A stretch of DNA of 64,000 bases, from assembly GCA_003169975.1 (NCBI GenBank), contig PNAA01000035.1, positions 577-64,576 on the forward strand, written 5' to 3'. This DNA is from Spartobacteria bacterium (GTDB lineage Bacteria > Verrucomicrobiota > Verrucomicrobiia > Chthoniobacterales > UBA10450). Of the stretch, positions 43,682 through 53,332 are shown in pieces. A model generated the notes under the pieces. The model had not been told where the DNA came from. It saw nothing but the letters and a program-made list of their open reading frames with translations, and did not search any database. Position 1 is the first letter of the stretch, and the number at the start of each line of letters is the position of its first letter. Made by a program: the position numbers and the translations under genes.

Positions 43682-46209
43682 GCGACGAGTCGCCCAAACG
43701 TCCCTCCGACGTGAAGTTTGAGATCGGCCATGTCCTGTTCATCGACATCGTCGGTTACTCGAAGTTGCTCATCAACGAGCAAAGCGAGCAGATTCAACGG
43801 TTAACGGAGATCGTGCGCGGAACCGAGCAGGTCCGCCTGGCTGAAGCGGAAGGCAAGCTGCTGCGCTTGCCAACTGGCGACGGCGGCGCACTCGTTTTTC
43901 GCAGCAGCCCGGAAGCGCCGGTTTTGTGCGCCCTAGAAATTGCCAAGGCGCTAAAGAATCATCCCGAACTTCGGGTCCGAATGGGAATCCACAGCGGCCC
44001 GGTGAATGAAATCACTGATCTCAACGCGCAAGCCAACATCGCCGGTGCTGGAATCAACATTGCGCAGCGCGTGATGGATTGTGGCGATGCCGGTCACATT
44101 CTTCTTTCGCGGCACGTGGCCGAAGATTTGGAACACTATCCGCATTGGAAGCCTTACTTGCACGAGCTAGGCGAATGCGAAGTAAAACACGGTCACAAAG
44201 TATCTCTCGTTAACTTCCACGACGATGAAATTGGGAACCGAGAGACGCCGCAGAAATTCCGCCAGGCGAAACTGGCTCGAGTAACCAAGCTCTGGAGGAT
44301 CGCCGTCGCCGCTCTGGTCGTGATCTTAATAGTAGCGGGCGGATTTTATTACTATTCCCGTCAAAGCAACGCGCTGACCGACAAGGACACAATCGTTCTC
44401 GCCGATTTCACGAACACGACCGGTGATCCGGTCTTCGACGGCACGCTTCGGCAAGGATTGTCGTCTCAGCTCGAGCAAACACCATTTTTGAGCCTGGTCT
44501 CAGACTCCAGCATTGCCCAAACCCTGACGCTGATGTCGAAGCCCAAGACCGAACGCCTCGTGCCCGACCTGGCCCGGGAAGTCGGTCAACGGCTTGGCAG
44601 CGCCGCCGTGATCGAAGGCTCCATTTCCGCGCTGGGAACGCAGTACGTTCTGTCGCTGAAGGCGGTGAACTGTCGAAGTGGAAATTTGCTGGCCCAAGAA
44701 CAGGAGACAGCCACCGGAAAGGAGCAGGTCCTAAAGGCGCTTGGTCAGGCGGCAACGAAGCTACGAAAAAGGCTGGGTGAATCGCTGGCGTCGGTTCAGA
44801 AGTACGACGCATTGCCCGAAGACACGACCACTTCTTCGCTGGAGGCGCTGCAGGCCTATGCCTTGGGCAACAAAGCCATCGATATCGCGAATGATTATCT
44901 CGCGGCGATACCGTTCTTTCAGCGCGCTGTCGCCCTCGATCGGAATTTCGCCATGGCCTACCTCATGTTAGGCGAATGCTACCAACCTGAGGGAGAGCTC
45001 CGGCTTGCGGCAGAAAACACCGCGAAGGCTTACGAGTTGCGCGAGCGAACAAGTGACCACGAAAAACTCAGCATCAGCGCGTTTTACGAATACGTCGTTC
45101 ACGGAAACCTTGATGCTGCCCGCCGGTCCTACGAATTACTTGCGCAAACCTACCCTCGCGATGAGAACGCCGAGGTGTCTCTTTGGCTTATCCATATCGC
45201 ATTCGGCGATTATGCGAAGGCGGACGCGGCGGCGCAACAAGCCTTCAAGATCAACCCGGACAGTTCGAACAATTACGTCAGTCTGATCTACTGCGACCAG
45301 TGGCTGAACCGACTGGATCAAGCGAAGGTCACGATCGACCAGGCTCGCAACAAGAAACTCGAATCACCGTGGGTGCCGCTCATCCTTTACGTCATCGACT
45401 TTCTCAAGAACGACCCTGCTGGGATGGAGCAACAAGCGGCTGCGACGGTCGGGACACCCGGGCTCGAGGATCAAATGTTCTTTCTGGAATCAGAAACGGC
45501 AGCGTACAACGGCCAGTTAGGCAAAGCACGTGATCTCACGCGCCGGGCCGCCGATTCAGCACAACGGGCGCAGGAAAAGGAAACTGCCGCCGAGTATCAG
45601 GGGCATAATTCGCTCAGAGAAGCGTTGGTCGGAAAGGAAACTTGGGCGAAAGAGGACGCACAGTCTGCCCTGGCCGAAATCAAGGGCAAACACGGGGAGG
45701 GATTTTCCGCCATTGCCTGCGCGCTGGCCGGCGATTCCGCAAACGCCAATCGCCTGCTCGACGACCTAACGAAACGCTTTTCACAAGACACGGTTGTTCA
45801 AACTCAGTACCTGCCCATGGCTCGAGCCGCTCTCGCCCTCAACAGCGGAAACGCGCAAGGAGCGGTGGAGGCGCTGTCCACCGCGGCCCCTTACGAACTC
45901 GGACACACGAACGACGATTTCACCTTTGCGCTCTATCCCGCCTATTTCCGCGGCCAAGCCTATCTGGGAGAAAAAAACGGCGCCGCCGCGGCCAGCGAAT
46001 TCCAGAAAATTTTCGACCATGCGAGCATCGTCGGGAATGAGCCAATCGGCGCGCTGGCACATTTAGGAATTGCACGTGCCTATTCCCTATCGGGGGACAC
46101 CGCCAAAGCGAAAAGTGGGTATCAGAGCTTCTTCACTCTCTGGAAAGACGCTGACTCGGACGTCCCTCTTCTGATTCAGGCAAAAGCGGAGTACGCCAAA
46201 CTGCCTTGA
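43678..46209 (+). CDS. Cyclase-TPR paralogue 3 (variant sensor)
   Basis: 843 residues from ATG 43678, which overlaps the previous stop. The cyclase domain (LFIDIVGYSKLLINEQ, PTGDGGALVF, GINIAQR) keeps metal and transition-state residues. After the helix (IAVAALVVILIVAGGFYYY) the middle domain differs from the others: TIVLADFTNTTGDPVFDGTLRQ and the FLSLVSDSSIAQTLTLM block, as in a TPR module that accompanies Ser/Thr kinases in Acidobacteria-like proteins. TPRs follow. It pairs with paralogue 4. Its TGA overlaps the TTG start of paralogue 4. Confidence 0.86.
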   Translation: MSDESPKRPSDVKFEIGHVLFIDIVGYSKLLINEQSEQIQRLTEIVRGTEQVRLAEAEGKLLRLPTGDGGALVFRSSPEAPVLCALEIAKALKNHPELRVRMGIHSGPVNEITDLNAQANIAGAGINIAQRVMDCGDAGHILLSRHVAEDLEHYPHWKPYLHELGECEVKHGHKVSLVNFHDDEIGNRETPQKFRQAKLARVTKLWRIAVAALVVILIVAGGFYYYSRQSNALTDKDTIVLADFTNTTGDPVFDGTLRQGLSSQLEQTPFLSLVSDSSIAQTLTLMSKPKTERLVPDLAREVGQRLGSAAVIEGSISALGTQYVLSLKAVNCRSGNLLAQEQETATGKEQVLKALGQAATKLRKRLGESLASVQKYDALPEDTTTSSLEALQAYALGNKAIDIANDYLAAIPFFQRAVALDRNFAMAYLMLGECYQPEGELRLAAENTAKAYELRERTSDHEKLSISAFYEYVVHGNLDAARRSYELLAQTYPRDENAEVSLWLIHIAFGDYAKADAAAQQAFKINPDSSNNYVSLIYCDQWLNRLDQAKVTIDQARNKKLESPWVPLILYVIDFLKNDPAGMEQQAAATVGTPGLEDQMFFLESETAAYNGQLGKARDLTRRAADSAQRAQEKETAAEYQGHNSLREALVGKETWAKEDAQSALAEIKGKHGEGFSAIACALAGDSANANRLLDDLTKRFSQDTVVQTQYLPMARAALALNSGNAQGAVEALSTAAPYELGHTNDDFTFALYPAYFRGQAYLGEKNGAAAASEFQKIFDHASIVGNEPIGALAHLGIARAYSLSGDTAKAKSGYQSFFTLWKDADSDVPLLIQAKAEYAKLP

Positions 46210-48734
46210 ATCCAACGTCCTCTCAATCGGCCGACCTGAAATTCGAAATCGGCCACGTCTTGTTCATCGACATCGTCGGCTATTCGAAACTTCTGATCAA
46301 CGTGCAGAGCGAGCAAATTCAAAAACTAAAACAGATTGTGCGCGGCACGGAGCAGGTCAGGCTCGCGGAAGCGGAAGGCAAACTCCTGCTGTTACCAACG
46401 GGCGATGGTGGCGCGCTTGTTTTTCGGAACAGTCAGGAAGCACCAGTGCTATGCGCCATGGAAATCGCGAAGGCTCTGAAAGAGCATCCCGCAGTTCGCG
46501 TTCGCATGGGAGTTCACAGTGGTCCGGTCAACGAAGTCACTGATCTAAACGAGCAAGCCAACATCGCCGGCGCGGGAATTAACATCGCGCAGCGCGTGAT
46601 GGATTGCGGCGACGCCGGTCACATCCTGCTGTCGAAGCACGTGGCCGATGACTTGGAACACTATCCGCGTTGGAAGCCTTACTTGCACGAGCTAGGCGAA
46701 TGCGAAGTGAAACACGGTCACAAAGTATCTCTCGTTAACTTCTACGACGATGAAATTGGTAACCGAGAAGTCCCGCGAAAATTCCGCCAGGAGAAAGTGG
46801 CTCGAACCACCAGGCTCTGGAAGATCGCGGCTGCCGCTCTACTCGTTATCTTAATAATAGGGGGCGGAGGTTATTACCGTTTGCGTCAAGGCAAGCCCCT
46901 GACCGATAAAGACACGATCGTCCTGGCGGATTTTACAAATACCACCGGTGATCCCGTGTTCGACGGCACTTTGCGGCAAGGGCTCGCTTCGCAGCTGGAG
47001 CAATCGCCGTTTCTAAGTTTTATTTCGGATCAGCGGATCGCGCAGACTCTCGCGCTGATGTCACAGCCTAAAGACGCCCGGCTTACGCCGGAGCTCGCGC
47101 GCCAGGTTGGTCAACGCATTGGAAGCGCCGCCAGTATCGAAGGTTCGATTTCGATGTTGGGCAGCGAGTATGTCGTCGGTTTGAAAGCGGTAAACTGCCG
47201 CACTGGCGATCCGCTGGCGCAAGAACAAGTCACCGCCAACGGGAAAGAGCAAGTGCTGAAAGCGCTCGGTCAGGCGGCAAGCAGCTTGCGTCGAAAATTG
47301 GGCGAATCATTGGCGTCAATCCAGAAATACGAAGCGTTACCCGAAGACGTGACCACTCCGTCGCTGGAGGCACTGCAAGCGTATTCACTTGGTATAAAGG
47401 CTTCTGATGTGACTAACGATTACGTCGCCGCCATACCGTTTTTTCAAAGGGCCTCCACCCTGGATCCAGACTTTGCCATGGCTTATCTGCGCCTGGCTGA
47501 ATGTTACCAACCCCAAGGCGAACTCACCGTCGCAGCTGAAAACGCACGCAAAGCGTACCAGTTGCGTGATCGAACAAGTGATCGGGAGAAGCTACACATT
47601 TCTGCGTTTTACGAATATGTGGTGACTGGAAATCTGGAGGCTGCTCGCAAAGCCTGCGACTTGTTTGCGCAGACTTATTCTCGCGATGAAGACGCTCGAG
47701 TGTATCTGTGGGTTGTCTACACCGGTTTCGGAGATTACGAGAAAACTCATCGGGCGGCGCAGGATGCGTTCAGGATCAACCCTGCAAGTGGCAATAATCT
47801 CGTGAGTCTGATGTACGCCGACCAGTGGCTCAACCGCGTCGCTGAGGCCAAGTCCACTCTCCAGGACGCGCGTGTCCATAATGTCGACTCCCCTTGGGTC
47901 GCTGTCGTCGTTTATATGCTGGATTTCGTGCAACACGATGCCGTCGGCATGGAACAACAGGCCTCGGCGGCAATGGGAATACCCGGTGTCGAGGATCAAA
48001 TGCTGTTTCTCGAATCCGAAACTGCCGCTTGCGGCGGGGAATTCACCAAGGCTCGCGAGCTGACTCGACATGCAGTGGATTCTGCGCGACGAGCACAGGA
48101 AAAGGAAACGGCCGCGGAATATCTGGGACACAATGCCGTGAGGGAAGCAATCGTTGGCCGTTCCGCTGTCGCCAAGGAAGACGCCCAGTCTGCTATTGCC
48201 GAAACAAACGGAAAGAATGCGGAGGGATTTTCAACGATCGCATTCGCACTCACGGGTGATGCCGCAAACGCCAATCGTTTGATCGATGACCTGGGAAAGC
48301 GGTTCTCTCAAGACACCTTTGTGCAGTTCGACTATCTGCCAATGGCGCGAGCTGGCCTTGCGCTGACGACCGGCAATGCCGCAAACGCAGTCGCAGCGCT
48401 AACGGTTTCTTCTCCTTATGAGTTGGGACACACGAACAACGACTTCACGTTTGCGCTCTACCCGGTTTATCTGCGCGGTGAAAGCTATCTGGCGGCAAAA
48501 AACGGATCGGCGGCGATCACCGAGTTTCAGAAAATTCTCGATCATTCAGGAGTGGTCGGAAATGAACCAATCGGCGCGCTGGCACATTTAGGAATTGCAC
48601 GTGCCTATTCCCTATCCGGGAACGCCGCCAAAGCGAAAGGTGCTTATGACGATTTCTTCGCCCTGTGGAAAAACGCCGACCCCGATGTTCCAATTCTCAA
48701 GGAGGCAAGGGCGGAGTACGCGAAACTGCCGTGA
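46206..48734 (+). CDS. Cyclase-TPR paralogue 4 (variant sensor)
   Basis: 842 residues. The start is TTG 46206 in TTGA, overlapping the stop of paralogue 3; no ATG fits. Cyclase signatures are LFIDIVGYSKLLINVQ, PTGDGGALVFRN and GINIAQRVMDCGDAGH. The middle domain is the same variant as in paralogue 3 (TIVLADFTNTTGDPVFDGTLRQ). Long stretches agree with paralogue 3 even at silent positions (50 identical bases at 46042 and 48567), a sign of gene conversion. Its stop overlaps the GTG start of paralogue 5 (GTGA 48731-48734). Confidence 0.86.
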   Translation: MNPTSSQSADLKFEIGHVLFIDIVGYSKLLINVQSEQIQKLKQIVRGTEQVRLAEAEGKLLLLPTGDGGALVFRNSQEAPVLCAMEIAKALKEHPAVRVRMGVHSGPVNEVTDLNEQANIAGAGINIAQRVMDCGDAGHILLSKHVADDLEHYPRWKPYLHELGECEVKHGHKVSLVNFYDDEIGNREVPRKFRQEKVARTTRLWKIAAAALLVILIIGGGGYYRLRQGKPLTDKDTIVLADFTNTTGDPVFDGTLRQGLASQLEQSPFLSFISDQRIAQTLALMSQPKDARLTPELARQVGQRIGSAASIEGSISMLGSEYVVGLKAVNCRTGDPLAQEQVTANGKEQVLKALGQAASSLRRKLGESLASIQKYEALPEDVTTPSLEALQAYSLGIKASDVTNDYVAAIPFFQRASTLDPDFAMAYLRLAECYQPQGELTVAAENARKAYQLRDRTSDREKLHISAFYEYVVTGNLEAARKACDLFAQTYSRDEDARVYLWVVYTGFGDYEKTHRAAQDAFRINPASGNNLVSLMYADQWLNRVAEAKSTLQDARVHNVDSPWVAVVVYMLDFVQHDAVGMEQQASAAMGIPGVEDQMLFLESETAACGGEFTKARELTRHAVDSARRAQEKETAAEYLGHNAVREAIVGRSAVAKEDAQSAIAETNGKNAEGFSTIAFALTGDAANANRLIDDLGKRFSQDTFVQFDYLPMARAGLALTTGNAANAVAALTVSSPYELGHTNNDFTFALYPVYLRGESYLAAKNGSAAITEFQKILDHSGVVGNEPIGALAHLGIARAYSLSGNAAKAKGAYDDFFALWKNADPDVPILKEARAEYAKLP

Positions 48735-50880
48735 ATCCTCCATCGACTCAATCACCAGAACTGAAGTTTGAGATCGGGCACGTGTTGTTCATTGACGTTG
48801 TCGATTATTCCAAGCTCTTGATCGAAGAACAGAAGGAGCGGCTGCGCCAGCTCACCGAGATCGTACTGGCGACTTCGCAGGTGCATGAAGCGACCACGAG
48901 CAACTGTTGCGATTGCCGACCGGCGATGGGATGGCGCTGGTCTTTCGCAACAGTTCCGAGGAACCGGCGCGCGGCGCGCTCGAGATTGCGCACGCGCTCA
49001 AAGCGCATCCGGAGATTGCAGTGCGAATGGGAATCCACAGCGGCCCGGTGAGCGAAGTGAGCGATGTGAGCGGGCGCACCAACATTGCCGGGGCCGGGAT
49101 CAACATGGCGCAACGGGTGATGGATTGCGGCGATGCCGGACACATCCTGCTCTCGAAACGTGTCGCGGAGGATTTGGAGCAGTACCGGCAATGGTCGTCG
49201 AACCTGCACGATTTGGGCGAATGCGAAGTAAAGCATGGTGTTCGGCTCCAAATCGTCAATCTCTACACCGGTGAACTGGGCAATCCCGCTCTGCCGAAAA
49301 AGTTCAAGCAGCCTAACGAGCTAAAGCTGTCCGCCCCGGCGGCGGGTGCGATCAGGAAGCGGAGCCGCACTGGTTTGATCGCCGCCGTTTTAGTAATGTC
49401 CACCGCATTCCTCGCGGCCGCCATCGGTTGGTGGCTGATGTATCAACGCGGCGCGACGCCGGCTTCGCCATCACGCATCACGTCGCTCGCCGTGCTCCCG
49501 TTCAAGAACTACTCGGGCGAGACCAATCAGGAATATCTTGCCGATGGGATGACCGACCTGTTGACGACGGAACTGAGCGGGATCGGCGCGCTCACGGTGA
49601 AATCTCACCAATCGGCACTGAAGTTCCAAGGTTCGGCGAAATCGATGCCGGAGATCGGAAAGGAGCTGCACGCCGACGGCATCGTGGAAGGTTCAGTGCT
49701 GCGCGACGGCAATCACATTACCGTGAATGTGCAGTTGATCGAGGCTGCGACCGACCGGCACCTTTGGGCGAAAAAGTTCGAAGGAGAAGTGACTAACATT
49801 TTCAAAATGCGCGATCAGGTGGTGGATGACATCGCGCGTGAGATCAAGGGGACACTTTCGACTGAGCAATCTCCGCGACCGAGCAGCGCGAAGGCGGTCA
49901 ACCCAGCCGCCTTGCAGGAATATCTTCTGGGCCGTCACAGCTGGAACCGGCAAACGGAGAAGAGTGTCGCGGAGGCGCTAGAGCACTTCACCCGCGCCAA
50001 GGACATCGATCCGGGCTTCGCCCTCGCCTGGGCCGGAATAGCGGACGTTTACTGGAATACTGCGGATGCCGATATTGACGCGATCCAAGCCGGGGTGAAG
50101 GCGAAAGCCGCGGCGCATCGGGCGCTGGAGTTGGATGATTCGTTAGCCGAAGCCCACACCGCCCTGGCGGCGGTGGCGGCTGGGATCGACTTCGATTGGG
50201 CAGAATCGGAAAGGGAGTTCCGGAGCGCGATCCAACTCAATTCGAACTACGTCGTTGCGCACTGGCAATATGGATGGCTGCTGATCTTTCTCGGACGCAC
50301 GGATGAAGCGCTGAAGGAAATGGAACGCGCAGCCGAGCTGGATCCGCTTTCGCCGATCATCACCATAGACCTGGGTGCGCCTTACCAGATGAGAGCATGG
50401 AGATCCTCCGGCGCGGAAGCGAAAGCGGATTACGACAAGGCAAACGCACAGTGCCAAAAAGCCATGGAGCTTGACCCGAGTTTTTATCTGCCGCACACGG
50501 TTTTGGGAATAAATGAAATGCATCGCGGAAACTACGCCAAAGCGATCGAGGAAATTAGTTTGGCAGAGAAGATGCAACCGGAGCCAATTGTGACTGCCTT
50601 GCTTGGCTACGTTTATGGCATGGATGGACAAAAAGACAAAGCGCTGGAAATACTCGACAAACTGTATCAGGCGGCAGGACACCACTGGGTTAGTCCCTAT
50701 TGTCAGGCGCTGGTCTATCTGGGCTTGCATGAAGATAACCAAGCGATCGACTGGCTGGAGAAAGCTTACGAACAACGGTCGGTGTGGCTAGATTGGCTGA
50801 AAGTGGAGCCGATATTTGATCCGTTGCGTTCCGATCCGCGCTTCCATGCGCTCTACCAGAAAATGAACTTTCCGCCTTGA
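48731..50880 (+). pseudogene. Cyclase-TolB-TPR paralogue 5, frameshifted in the cyclase domain
   Basis: The start is GTG 48731. The frame reads LKFEIGHVLFIDVVDYSKLLIEEQ as in the other copies, then breaks near 48896: CGACCACGAGC stands where the others have ACCAACGAGC, so one A is missing. The remaining 650 codons (LRLPTGDGMALVF onward) are intact in the next frame to 50880. The TolB-like part is distinct: SLAVLPFKNYSGETNQEYLADGMTDLL. If the base is truly missing, only the C-terminal part could be made from an internal start. Also note VDYS for VGYS next to the metal Asp. Its TGA overlaps a TTG-started relic frame. Confidence 0.8.
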
Positions 50881-50984
50881 ATGCCAAGACCGACCAATTC
50901 GCCGAGCTGAAGTGGCGGAATCTCTCCAAGGTCGCGGCTGCCCGTTTACCGGCCGCCAGGAGGACGAATGCCGCCCGAATCTGA
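50877..50984 (+). other. Leader frame before paralogue 6 (FAELKWRN relic)
   Basis: TTG 50877 overlaps the stop of paralogue 5 as TTGA. The 35-residue frame reads DQFAELKWRNLSKVAAARLPA, the best-preserved relic of FFAELKRRNVYKVAVAYAV, and ends in TGA 50982-50984, overlapping the ATG of paralogue 6 in another frame. Confidence 0.65.
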
Positions 50985-53322
50985 GAGCAACCTTCGGCTC
51001 GAGATCGGGCATGTCTTGTTCATCGATCTGGTGGGTTATTCCAAGCTCTTGATCGAAGAACAGAAGGGGCGACTGCGCCAGCTGACCGAGATCGTGCTCG
51101 CGACCGCGCAGGTGCGCGAAGCGCCTAACGAACAACTGGTGCGATTGCCGACCGGCGATGGGATGGCGCTAGTGTTCCGCAACAGCTCGGAGGAACCAGT
51201 CCGCTGTGCGCTGGAAGTCGCCCACGCGCTCAAAGCGCATCCGGAGATTGCAGTGCGAATGGGAATCCACAGCGGCCCAGTGAGCGAAGTGAGCGATGTG
51301 AGCGGGCGCACCAATATTGCCGGCGCCGGGATTAACATGGCGCAACGGGTGATGGATTGCGGCGATGCCGGTCACATTTTGCTCTCCAAACATGTGGCGG
51401 AAGATTTGGAGCAATACGGCCATTGGCGAGCGCAACTGCACGACCTGGGCGACTGCGAAGTGAAACACGGCGTGCGGCTGGGCGTGGTCAACCTCTACAG
51501 CGATGGCATCGGCAATCCGCAACTGCCGAAAAAGTTCCAAGCCCTGAAGAAGCACAGAGCACGCATGCGCTGGGCGGCCACGACGGCAGCGTTGCTCGCC
51601 CTTGCGGCAATCGTCGCTGGTTTCGCAATGTTTTCCCGTTATCGTGGCCAATCGACGCTGTCTGCACCGGGAAAAAGTATCGCCGTCCTGCCCTTCGAAA
51701 ACTTGAGTGATGAAAAGCAGAACGCTTACTTCGCCGATGGGGTGCAGGACGAAATCCTGACCGATCTGGCGAAAATCGCGGACTTGAAGGTGATCAGCCG
51801 CACTTCGGTAATGCAATATAAGACTGGCGCGCCGCGCAATCTGCGCAGGATCGGAGAAGAGCTTGGCGTAGCCCATTTGCTCGAAGGCAGCGTGCAGCGA
51901 GCCGCCAATCGTGTCCGTGTCAATGCTCAGCTGATCGACGCTCGCTCCGACGTGCATCTCTGGGCCGAGCACTACGACCGTGACCTGGCGGATGTGTTCG
52001 CCATCCAGAGCGAGATCGCGCAGAAAATCGCGGATCAGCTCAGCGCCAAAATTTCACCGGCCGAGCAAGCGGCCATTGCACGCGCACCTACCACGAATCT
52101 TGCCGCCAACGCACTTTACGTTGAAGCCAAGCAACTCGAATTCAGGGCGCCTGAGCAGCAGAATCTTCTGCAGGCGGTGCATCTTCTTGAGGAAGCGGTC
52201 GAGCGCGATCCGCATTTTACGCTCGCTTATTGCTTGCTCGGCCGGGTGCACATCAAAATCTACTGGGGTGGTTACGACCACACACCCGCCCGCCGTGAGC
52301 TTGCCAACACGGCGATCCAGCATGCAGTTCAGCTCCAGCCAGATGCCGGCGAAGTGCACCTGGCCTTGGCCGTCTACGCCTACCAGGGTTTTCGCGACTA
52401 TGACCGTTCTCGCGCTGAACTGGATCTCGCCCGGCGCACACTCCCGAACAATGCCGACATCTACTTTGTCACGGCTCTCATTGACCGTCGTCAGGGTCGC
52501 TGGACAGAGGCGACCAGGAACCTGGAGCGCGCGGTTGAGTTAGACCCACGTAACTTTGAGATCCTCATGGAAGCGGCATCTACTGACAGCATCTTGCGCC
52601 GCTACTCCGAGGCGGCGCGGCTGGCCGAGCGTGCGAGCGTTGTCTCGCCGCGCGACTACTTCGCTCGGATCGCGAGCACCTTGCAGCCGCTCCTCGAACG
52701 AGCCGATAGCAGACCCTTGCGGAAGGAGCTCTCTGCGATTCTGGCAGAAGAACCGGGAGCCGCGGAAAACATCGCCGATGTTCTGTTCCTTTGCGCGCTG
52801 GACGAGCGCGACTCTGCCGAAGCCAATCGCGCCTTGGCCGCCATCCCGGCCGAGGGGATCTCGCCGGGCAGCAACTTTATCTTCCCACGCGAATGGTTTG
52901 CCGGCGTTGCGGCTCGCACCTTTGGGGATGCGGCCGCCGCGCGCACCTCCTTTAGTGCCGCCCGCGCGCTTATGGAAAAAGTCACACGCGATCAATCCGA
53001 TAACGCGGCGGCATGGGGACTTCTTGGCCGAATCGACGCGGCTCTCGGGCGAAAGGAGGACGCAGTGCGTGAAGGACGCCGTGCTCAGCAGTTGTTGCCA
53101 TTGTCCAAGGACGCGTTGGCCGGCGCGGGAGTGATTAACACTTTCGCAGTCATTTACGCTTGGATCGGTGAGGAGGATCTTGCTCTCGAACAACTGGCAA
53201 TCTCCGAGCAAATCCCGGGGGGCGTGACCTTTGGCGGACTTAAACGGGATCCGCAATGGGACCCGCTGCGCGGCGACCCGCGCTTCGAGAAAATTGTCGC
53301 TGATCTCGCGCCGAAAGAATAG
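50968..53322 (+). CDS. Cyclase-TolB-TPR paralogue 6
   Basis: 784 residues. AGGAGG lies 6 nt before the ATG. Cyclase residues are intact (LFIDLVGYS, PTGDGMALVF, GINMAQRVMDC). The membrane helix is ATTAALLALAAIVAGFAMF. The TolB-like domain opens SIAVLPFENLSDEKQNAYFADGVQDE, given here in one family form, followed by VISRTSVMQY. The TPR half is unlike other copies and rich in Ala and Arg. The 5' 200 bases are nearly identical to paralogue 8, including the APNEQLVRLPTGDG segment, probably by conversion. Confidence 0.88.
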   Translation: MPPESESNLRLEIGHVLFIDLVGYSKLLIEEQKGRLRQLTEIVLATAQVREAPNEQLVRLPTGDGMALVFRNSSEEPVRCALEVAHALKAHPEIAVRMGIHSGPVSEVSDVSGRTNIAGAGINMAQRVMDCGDAGHILLSKHVAEDLEQYGHWRAQLHDLGDCEVKHGVRLGVVNLYSDGIGNPQLPKKFQALKKHRARMRWAATTAALLALAAIVAGFAMFSRYRGQSTLSAPGKSIAVLPFENLSDEKQNAYFADGVQDEILTDLAKIADLKVISRTSVMQYKTGAPRNLRRIGEELGVAHLLEGSVQRAANRVRVNAQLIDARSDVHLWAEHYDRDLADVFAIQSEIAQKIADQLSAKISPAEQAAIARAPTTNLAANALYVEAKQLEFRAPEQQNLLQAVHLLEEAVERDPHFTLAYCLLGRVHIKIYWGGYDHTPARRELANTAIQHAVQLQPDAGEVHLALAVYAYQGFRDYDRSRAELDLARRTLPNNADIYFVTALIDRRQGRWTEATRNLERAVELDPRNFEILMEAASTDSILRRYSEAARLAERASVVSPRDYFARIASTLQPLLERADSRPLRKELSAILAEEPGAAENIADVLFLCALDERDSAEANRALAAIPAEGISPGSNFIFPREWFAGVAARTFGDAAAARTSFSAARALMEKVTRDQSDNAAAWGLLGRIDAALGRKEDAVREGRRAQQLLPLSKDALAGAGVINTFAVIYAWIGEEDLALEQLAISEQIPGGVTFGGLKRDPQWDPLRGDPRFEKIVADLAPKE

Positions 53323-53332
53323 CGGGTTGCGT

